DNA of 42,211 nucleotides from a virus: positions 1 through 42,211 of IMG/VR virus record IMGVR_UViG_3300033273_000507; one strand, written 5' to 3'. Within the stretch, counting starts at the first letter, position 1. Each line of letters starts with the position of its first letter. The translations under genes were made by a program, and so were the position numbers. The notes below the pieces were generated by a model, which was given only the letters and a program-made list of their open reading frames with translations, was not told the origin of the DNA and did no database searches. Positions 30,245 through 38,300 of the stretch are shown piece by piece.

Positions 30245-30664
30245 TTGTCATCACACCTAACGTCCAGACTGGGCCGAGGTGCAGACGGTACAATAGATTT
30301 GTCGAAGCGTGTTTTGCAAAAGCAAGAGTTCGGCAACAGGTTGTATTCTGTAATGCTTGAAAAACAAATGAGCCAGTCAGACCTTGCCAGGGCAGCTGGT
30401 CTAGGGAGAGACAGTATATCAACATATGTAAGGGGCAGATCAGTACCTACACCATCTAGTTTGATTAAACTAGCAAAGGCACTAGGGGTTGATCCAGAGG
30501 CTCTTTACCCTAATTACGCCGCAAACGCAGCCGCGATAGATGAGCCAGTTTTGCAGTTCAAACAAGTGAATGACGGCAGCGGAATGATGTGGCTAACGGT
30601 AAACATGAAGATCGAGATGGCAAAGGCCGTCAAGGTTATGGAAATCCTTAATTCTAAAGATTGA
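30245..30664 (+). CDS. CI-type repressor (HTH-XRE), 139 aa
   Basis: The start is TTG at 30245, because a perfect AAAGGAGG is 6 bases from it in the right frame. Residues 29-90 form an XRE helix-turn-helix: FGNRLYSVMLEKQMSQSDLA, RAAGLGRDSISTYVRG, then RSVPTPSSLIKLAKALGVDP. The C-terminal 45 residues are a small domain (QFKQVNDGSGMMWLTVNMKI). There is no S24/LexA-like self-cleavage domain, so induction probably does not act through RecA-stimulated cleavage. It is first of a repressor-xis-int series. Confidence 0.8.
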   Translation: MSSHLTSRLGRGADGTIDLSKRVLQKQEFGNRLYSVMLEKQMSQSDLARAAGLGRDSISTYVRGRSVPTPSSLIKLAKALGVDPEALYPNYAANAAAIDEPVLQFKQVNDGSGMMWLTVNMKIEMAKAVKVMEILNSKD

Positions 30665-30665
30665 T

Positions 30666-30971
30666 ATGCCGTATTTGTTATCGCAAAGCGAAACAGCATC
30701 ATTGTTATCGGTGTCTGTTGATACGGTCAAAAGGTTAAGACAAAAAGGACAGCTGCCTACAATTCATGTGGGTCGATCTATAAGAATACCAGAGAGCGCT
30801 GTCATAGACTATGTGGAGAGAGTTACATGGCAAAAAGGCTACCGCCCAGGCTCGAGGCTGCGGACAACGGACAGTTCTATGTCATCTATTCAGCCAACGG
30901 AAGAAGCCAAAGAAAGAGCCTACGGACGGACAATCTATTCGTGGCAGAAGCTCGTTTCTCGGGGTGGCTAG
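30666..30971 (+). CDS. AlpA/excisionase-like MerR-type HTH protein, 101 aa
   Basis: Residues 1-55 are a winged HTH of excisionase type: YLLSQSETASLLSVSVDTVK, RLRQKGQLPTIHVGRSIRIP, ESAVIDYVE. The remaining third (residues 54-101) shares 145 bases with the start of the integrase gene in another frame and is low in complexity. It starts one base after the repressor stop. It may direct excision with Int or regulate the operon. The real C-terminus could be shorter if the overlap is not conserved. Confidence 0.7.
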   Translation: MPYLLSQSETASLLSVSVDTVKRLRQKGQLPTIHVGRSIRIPESAVIDYVERVTWQKGYRPGSRLRTTDSSMSSIQPTEEAKERAYGRTIYSWQKLVSRGG

Positions 30972-31894
30972 AGCAGCACCAGAAAGACAGCCTGGTAGAC
31001 GCTGATCCTAAGATAGAGGATTGCCTGGCCTGGTGGATGAGTCAGTGGATCGAGGGCCGGATGCTTTCGGAGAAACGCTATCCGTCTGTGGTCAACAATC
31101 TGAACGCCTATTTTGCTAAGAAGCGCGTCAGTGAGATCACCAGGGAACACAGCCTGGACTACGCCAGGCAGCGGCGTGAAGGTCGGATTGGCCGCTGCTC
31201 GGCTGCGGAAGGCACAATCAGACATGAATTGCAGAAGCTGAGAGCCTGTTTGCGCTTTATGACAGAGGCTATCGAGCCTCGAGAGCGCCGCATCAGTAGG
31301 GATCTGCTGCCGTTTATCGAGTTACCGCAACCATCGCCGCCCAGGAACCGCGTGTTGTCCCAGGGCGAGGTCGAGCGTTTGCGCGACTTTTGCTCTAACC
31401 TGGTATGGAACGGCCAAGGTCGGGCTGCGACAAATAGACTTAGTAAGGTCGGGCGCTTTATTTTGATTGCAATGGAAACCGCCCAGCGCAAGTCAGCGAT
31501 CCTCAATCTGCAATGGCAACAGGTCGATCTGGACAAGGGTATGATACATTTTTTGCCAGCCGGAAAGCTGCAAACTATAAAACGCCGGCCAGCCCTGCCG
31601 ATAAGCAGTCGGCTGCGGCCTGTCCTGGAGCGCAGCTTCGATGAGCGGGTGAACAGTTTTGTGTGTGACAACAATAACGATGTCCATGAGGCCATCAAAC
31701 GTGTTGGCAAGGAACTGGATATTGACGGCCTATCGCCGCACGTTTTTCGACACACCTGGGCAACCAGGGCTGTCGAGTCTGGCGCTTCCCTGGAGAAAGT
31801 CGCTGCTTTTCTCGGCGACTCGATAGATACGGTGCGCGAGAACTATATGCACCTGTCGCCAGACTATCTGCGTGACGTTGTAGACCAGTTGTAG
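30827..31894 (+). CDS. int: Tyrosine integrase, 355 aa
   Basis: The catalytic domain has Arg221 (METAQRKSAILNLQW), Lys near KLQTIKRR (247-254), His305-x-x-Arg308 (SPHVFRHTWAT), the LGD box at 329-331 and nucleophile Tyr340 (RENYMHL). The LGD variant replaces the usual LGH histidine with Asp331, a change seen in working phage integrases. The N-terminal SAM-like core-binding domain lies at about 60-150 (LAWWMSQWIEG, RHELQKLRACLRFMTE). GGAGAG precedes the ATG at 30827, inside the xis-like gene. It catalyses site-specific integration and excision at the attP region that follows. Confidence 0.92.
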   Translation: MAKRLPPRLEAADNGQFYVIYSANGRSQRKSLRTDNLFVAEARFSGWLEQHQKDSLVDADPKIEDCLAWWMSQWIEGRMLSEKRYPSVVNNLNAYFAKKRVSEITREHSLDYARQRREGRIGRCSAAEGTIRHELQKLRACLRFMTEAIEPRERRISRDLLPFIELPQPSPPRNRVLSQGEVERLRDFCSNLVWNGQGRAATNRLSKVGRFILIAMETAQRKSAILNLQWQQVDLDKGMIHFLPAGKLQTIKRRPALPISSRLRPVLERSFDERVNSFVCDNNNDVHEAIKRVGKELDIDGLSPHVFRHTWATRAVESGASLEKVAAFLGDSIDTVRENYMHLSPDYLRDVVDQL

Positions 31895-32110
31895 ACAGCG
31901 CAAAGTAACAGCGCATTTGCGCCGTACAGCACATTTTGCGCTGTTGATGCACCCTACAGCGCCCTACAGAACCATTTATAAACCAGCAGAACGTATGTCG
32001 ATCAACACTTTCAACAACATGGATCTTGGTGCGGCTGAGACTAAGTAGTTGCCCGAAAAACACATTGATGCCAATGGCTTGGCAAAATCGACACGCTGTT
32101 TTTGCGCTGT
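31895..32110. other. Candidate attP region with ACAGCGCAAA arm-type sites
   Basis: This 215-base gap follows int. ACAGCGCAAA occurs direct at 31895-31904, inverted at 31935-31944, and inverted at 32101-32110. Variants ACAGCGCATT (31908-31917) and ACAGCGCCCT (31956-31965) occur between. Clusters on both sides of an otherwise unique core (about 31966-32098) fit arm-type integrase sites around attP. No tRNA end or other attB-like core is recognisable. The decamer also occurs elsewhere (4109, 20768, 24968), which weakens the case. Confidence 0.5.
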
Positions 32111-32325
32111 CAGTATATGTTCGGCGTGTTCTTGTCGATTAGCCTGGGGACGCAATACGCTGTTCTTTTCTTGTCCGCTGGAACCCTGTCCAGGTACTGG
32201 TAGTTGCCGTAGGTTTTTGTCAGCTGCGCTGCGAACCAATTACACCGCTCGATGTCGTAGAACATCATATCCTGGCTAATCAAGTTGTCGCCCATGTAGA
32301 GCATCAAGACAAAGACATGGATCAA
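32110..32325 (-). CDS. Small conserved-type protein, 71 aa
   Basis: It is translated as MIHVFVLMLYMGDNL, then DMMFYDIERCNWFAAQLT and YCVPRLID. The start is TTG at 32325, which overlaps the stop of the large polyvalent gene by 2 bases; AAGG lies 5 bases upstream. The first 12 residues are hydrophobic. I recall very similar small proteins at the end of marine podovirus structural blocks, of unknown function. It is the last gene of the late minus-strand block, ending at the attP candidate. Confidence 0.65.
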   Translation of the reverse strand: MIHVFVLMLYMGDNLISQDMMFYDIERCNWFAAQLTKTYGNYQYLDRVPADKKRTAYCVPRLIDKNTPNIY

Positions 32326-35300
32326 AAGACCTTGGCTTCTTTCTTTTTGCGTCCGCCTCGCCCTGGGTAATACTCTTCACCAGTTGTCGCTTCGATAAAC
32401 TCCCTTACAACAGAGTGCTTTGTGCGTGGGCTTGTGGCAACACCAGCAAACAACCCAGCAGCCGTCCCACCGTAAGGCCCAAGTCCTGGTGCTGAAGCCA
32501 TCATAACGATCATGGTATTTACCGCTAGATCCCAAAATCCAATAGTCGCCTGGTATTCAGCTGCTACTGTGTTTTCGCTGTTGTTGCCGAAATAAGGCAG
32601 CACCCCAGCCATTCGTTGCAAGGCTTTGAGGTAGTAGCTTGCCGATGCCCCGACAACCATGTTGCTCAAGTCTGACTGATACCTGGTCGAGTAGAGAGAG
32701 TTCCATATCGGGTCAATCCGCCCAAGCAAACCCGCTCTCTGGAAAGCTATGAACAGCAAATAGAACTCAAGGTTATCCTTCTCACGCTCTTCGCGCAGTT
32801 TATCTGGGTTAAGCAGCATTTCGCGAACTGTGCTTACAAGCAGATGCCCACCGTAAAGAGTCAAAAACGCTGGAAGCATTTGCGTTCCAAACATAAGCCC
32901 CATAGATCCATAACCGCGTTGCTGCTTTTCGCGGCGCAGTTTATTGAGGCTGCCTAGCAACACATTCCGGCTGAACGCGGCCATGAAAGACTGGATGCCG
33001 TAAACCATCCGCCCCAGAGGGTGTTCCGCATAAAGTGGACGGTCAACGGATTTCGGATCTTGGATTGTCTGATCGATGAATCGCCCGATAGCGACAGACA
33101 GGATCTGCCCCATGTCGGTCATCTCGCCGTTCTTCTCCAGCATTTCATCGATGCTGGGCAGCTTGTAATCGCCGTTCCGCTGCTCGGCCATCCAGGCGGT
33201 GAACTGATCCAGGTTTGTGTCATTGACGCCAAAGTCACGGAAAATTTCACGGATTTGCTGTTTGCCCTGGGCGGAGGTGTTCGAGTCCTGGTACTCGGCT
33301 GCTATCTCAGCAAAGTATTGCAAGCCAGTTCTCATGGTGCTTCGGCGCTGGGCGTTAGTTAGCCCTTGCAGCTTTGTGCGTACAAAGAACCTACCAAGTC
33401 TTGCGTTCAGTTTAGGATCTTCTTGCAGTGTACCGCCCAAACGGTTTGCAACAACCTCACCAACAGACGGATCATCGATCACGCCCAGGACGTTTGCCAG
33501 CTGCCGATAGAATAGCGTCCGCCGTTTTGCGTCAGTGCTAACGATTGCCAGGGCTTCATCGAACACCTGGACAAATGTTTTAAGTCCCTTCCGTGCGCTG
33601 CCAGTAGTAACGCCAGCAGTCAGCGGCTCGGCGATAGATGACAATACCGCTCGGGGCAACAATGCCATCGTTCCAAACACATGGATGTAATCCAGGGCTT
33701 TTTTGCCCATGTAATCGGCTGATACATTGTCTGTGCCAGTGATCTTGCGGACAATCTGCCGCAGCTGCTGCAAGTCCTGGGTGTCGATACCCGCCTCAAC
33801 GCCTCGAACCTCGAGCAAATAATCCAGGTAATCGCGGCGGCTGCCAGGGTTGTTCTTGTCCCGCAGCTTGGAGCCTGGCGGAACCAGGCTTTGGCCAAAG
33901 CGGCGCTCGTACTCGATCTTCCTGGTCACAGCTGGGATATACTGGTTCAGTGACTCGATGGGATCGAGGTAAAAGTCCACCATATATGTGTCGGCCTCTT
34001 TGGGCAGTTTGCGCTTTTTCGTAAAGCTGCCCTGGACACTATGCGCCCCAGGGTCTGTCGCAACCTGTTGGCCGATCCGCGTATACCAATCGTTTGCGGC
34101 TGCCTCTGCAAATGGCATCCGCACTTCTTCATACAGTTGCTCGTGCAGCAAAGCCAGTTCATCATTTATCTGGCTTATTTCTGCCTCATTCTCATCAGGG
34201 TCTAGCTTGTTCCGCTGCCGGATCAACGCTTGCGCTTCTGCAAGAAGTTCCAGCTGCTCGTCATTCATGTACCCCTGTGACTTTCTCGCTTTCCGCAACA
34301 GTTCGGTCAGCTGCTCTTCATTAGTTGTGTCGAGCGACCCCAGGTCGTTTTCGTATATAACGTCAGCATACAAGCCAATCGCGCCACGCTTGCCCTCTCC
34401 GTTGCCCAGGAACTTCTGTTTGTCGGACAACGCCAGAACGCTATCCAGCATCCGTGGCATATAACTACCGTCAGCCAGGTAGCCGATGTCGTAGCCGCTT
34501 CTACGCATATAATCGTACATAGGCTGCAAGATTTTAGTTCTGATTTCGCCAGCAGCCGAAGTAATTAGCGGGTCTGCGCCAGAAGCAGCATCCGCCTGGG
34601 CGTCTGGGTCAGCAGTTAGGATAAGGCGCAGCTGTTGCAGTTGCGCTTCCGAAAGCTGATCGATGTCATAGCGGTCTAGGATCTGCTTAAAGCGAATGGC
34701 AAACCGCCGAGACTCGCGCCGCGTTGCTTCCTCGAACGTACCGCCTTCGACAGTGACACGCATTTTTGTGCCGCCTGGATCTGTGGCGACTCTCGAAATG
34801 ATGTCCTCGATGATGTTGTTTGCTCTTACGTTGCCCTTGTAACGCCGTGCAAGCGTAAACAAAATGCCGCGCTTGGCGTAAAAGATACGGTTCAGCACCA
34901 TGTCTTCTACGTTAATAGCGCCTTTTCTCCAGCTACTAGCATCAGGGAAACGTGTTGGGCGCTCACGCTTTGCTTGTGTTTGCGCGGCTCTCCAGGCTCG
35001 CTTTTCGTTTTCAACCCATCCCCTGGCATCTTCCGGCTGGTTGTTAGGGTCAATCTGCGCTGCAAAGTCTAGCCGTGCATCGATCAAATCGTAATCGCCA
35101 GGTGCAGCAGACGGTCCACTTTCAAACGCTTCTGTCCGCAGCGCTTCCATTAAGCGATCCATCGCCAGGAAAATGTTGTTCCGATCAGCCTCATTAGGAT
35201 ATGTCATTGCCAGGCGGATGTCAGATCCCTCAACTTGCTCGAGGGTCATTTCATACGCTTCGCTTTCCATCGTGATAAATTCAGTCGTGCCGCCTCTGTT

Positions 35301-38300
35301 TTCGACATTCCTGGCGACATATGCCTCAAACGCCCTGGCAAACATTTCTGTTGGTCGCGTCCAGTAATCTGGGTCTGAGTTTGTAGCAACAGCAAAGTCT
35401 TCAGCATCCTTGCGGTACTGAGTCCGGCCTACCTTTGACCTGGTGCTGCCTTCTTTCAAGCGCCGCAGCTGCTCCTCAAGCTGCACCAGTTTCTTAGTTG
35501 TCTTACCTGTCTTAGCCTCATATGCCTGGGTCTTGGCGATTTGCTGCTCGACTTCCATGATCTTCGCGGCCAGTTCAGCCTTATCAAAGAACATAGCGTT
35601 GATAAGGTTGCCCATCGCGTCAGCAACAGATTGTGGTGCGCCGTCTTGCCAGGGACGCTCATTAGATTCCATGTTAGAACGGATACGGCCAGTGATGCCA
35701 CGGCCCCACTCTTCGCCAAATTTGTCCAAAATATGGTAGTCCAAAGCATGGCCCCACTCATGGGCAAAGCTGTTTGACCGTTTCGGCATAATGACCACTG
35801 GCGCTGGGACAGCACCAACATCAGACTGTGTGGGGGCGGCTGGGCCACCCTGTTTGTTGATGTAAGCAGCCAGGTATCCGCCCCATGCTCTGCCAGGCAA
35901 AGCAAGGCCAAGGCTGTTGTCCAGGCCGATTGCGTTATACGGCAGCCCCAGGGCGTGAGTCATCCACTGAAGATTGCGGTAAGCATCGAGCAAAGCCTGG
36001 ACGCCATCGTATGGGTTGGTCTTAGGCTTCGCTATGTATTTGAACCCAAATTTGTCTGTCATCAATTTTGACAGGATGCGGAATTGCTTTTCTGGCGTGT
36101 AGTTGACAGCCAGGTTGGGGTCTTCGCCAGCATCACGGAACGCCTGTAGGAATACAGACTGTCTTAGGGTTTCTTTTTGAGCCAGTAATACTCGGCCTGA
36201 TTTTGTTCCTCTTGTGCTGCCTTCGGCTGCGTCTTCTCTGAGGATGACGGTTGCTGCGTCTGAGGTCGTTTGACCTCGCCGTAGTTGAGCATCCGGCGCG
36301 ACACTTGCTTCCAGGGTATCTTGTGATCCGGCGTTGTCATCTACTGTCCCCCTTATTTCTTCAGCCAAATTACGGATTTCATTCTCGATGGCTACGCCTC
36401 GAGAATCAATCTCTGGGTCAAACAAAATGTTTTTAACTTTGAAAACAGCCGGAACATCACCCTTCTGAACGATCATGGTGGGGGTGTAAGTCTCACCAAA
36501 GATCTTCTGAATAGGTGCGTTTATTTGCAATGCTGGCTTTGTCTTGCCGTTGGCAGTCTTTAAGTCATCAGGATAACGGTTAGCTAGATCTTCACCAATT
36601 TTTACGCTGACTCTCACGCTCTCGCCAAGAGAGGACGTTTGGATCTTAGAGTTTACACCCTCAAGACCAAGCGCACTAATCCGGCGCTGTAATTCAGCTG
36701 CAACAGATGCTCGGCTTGTCGGGTCGTAATTAAGACCGCCTGTTACTTGCCCAGCTTCTTGGGTATTTGCTGGATTGACCGCTCCAGTATCCTGGCCGCT
36801 TCCCTGGCTGCTGGTACTTTGTGCTTGTTGGCTGCTCGGCGCAACGCTGTTGCCATCGCCGCCTTCGGGGAGGAGGCTCCCTTGCCCTTCGTCTGTGCCA
36901 TCGGCCTTCCTTTCTGCTCTACGGCGAGATGCCTGGATCACATCAACTGGTGTCGTTGGATCTTCAAACAGCCCATCCGATTTTCGGTTCCCAGACTCCT
37001 CAACATAGAAGTCCAGGACATCTTTCATAAATTTTTGCGACTTAGCGCGAGTTAAGTCATCGTTATACAAAGAGCGGACAAGCGCTTCTACTATTGGGTC
37101 AGCATCGCTAAATGCGTCTTGCTGCGCGAAATAATCGCGTGGCTTGATGCCCCTGTCCCGCAAATTGCTTATTAACTTAGCAGCATCCGCTATTTGCTGC
37201 GATACGTCAAACTCTGGCCGCACATCGCCAGCAGCAATATCTGCTTTCAACTGGCTCAGTTTAGGCGCATTAGCCATCATCGCGTTACTGATAGCCTTGA
37301 TGTTGTCATCCGTGCTGTCCAGCATAATCGCAAGAGCGTCAGTATCGTTGTAAGCGCTGGCCAGGATAGCGTTCTGCATACGCAACACGCCCTCTTTAGT
37401 CAGCTGCCCATCACGGCTCATGGCGTTTTGCTCATTCGGGGCAACGACACTGGCGATAAACTGATCCACAAAAGCGCGGTTTTCCGATGAGGTCAGATCA
37501 CCACCAACGTAAGAGTTGATGATGTTCTGTGTCATGGCTCGAGCATCGCGCTGCGCTCGTTCTGTGGATGACATACTAGCAATCGATGACCTGTTAGAGC
37601 GGTCAGCAAAATCAACCAGCTGCTCGATGGTCATGTCGTCTTCTAGCTTGAAAACTAGAACTGGGTTCGGGAAATTAGCACCATCTGCACGGCCATAGTT
37701 AGCAACTGCTTGCCTGTATTCCGCCGCCTTTTCTGGGAAATTGTCATAAACTGCACGGAGCGAAAGTACGCGGCCATTGCCAGATAAAATCGTCCCATCT
37801 CTAGCGATGATCGGAGCGCCAGTGTCTGTTGTGGGGCTGTCCATCAGCATTTCCGGCATTAGGTTTGCTGCGCGGCGTTGCGCTTCAACATCGCTCTCTT
37901 TCAGTGATCTGTCTCTTGGTTGGAGGATGCCGGACGCTGCCTTGAGGTCAGATATGTCAACCACGACAGGCACAACATTTACTTTTGTTTTGCCGTCTGG
38001 TGTTGATTTTTGCTTCGCTATTGGTGATCCAGTCGGCGAAACATTGACAGACAGGATCTCCTGGCCTGGCTCCGGCGCTTGCGGGTTCACCTTTGGCGCT
38101 TCGGCTGTTGGTTGTTCAACAATACGCGGCTCAACTGGTGGCTGCTCAACAACAGGCTGTTCAGCGACAGGCTGTTCAACAATACGCGGTTCAACTGGTG
38201 GCTGCTCAACAGGCTGTCCCGCGACAGGCTGTTCAACAATACGCGGCTCAACTGGCGGCTGTTCAGCGACAGGCTGTTCAGCGACAGGCTGTTCAACAAT

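Noticed and set aside
32020-32040. tRNA 3'-end-like text (GCCGCACCA on the minus strand) in the attP candidate
   Set aside because: No T-loop (TTCGA-type) or matching acceptor and T-stem upstream, so it is not a tRNA fragment.
31695-32063. Minus-strand open frame overlapping the integrase end
   Set aside because: Overlaps a certain gene on the other strand over half its length, with odd composition and no start signal.
31976-32239. Minus-strand open frame (87 codons) overlapping the 71-residue gene
   Set aside because: Out of frame with the better supported gene at 32110-32325 and runs through the repeat region.
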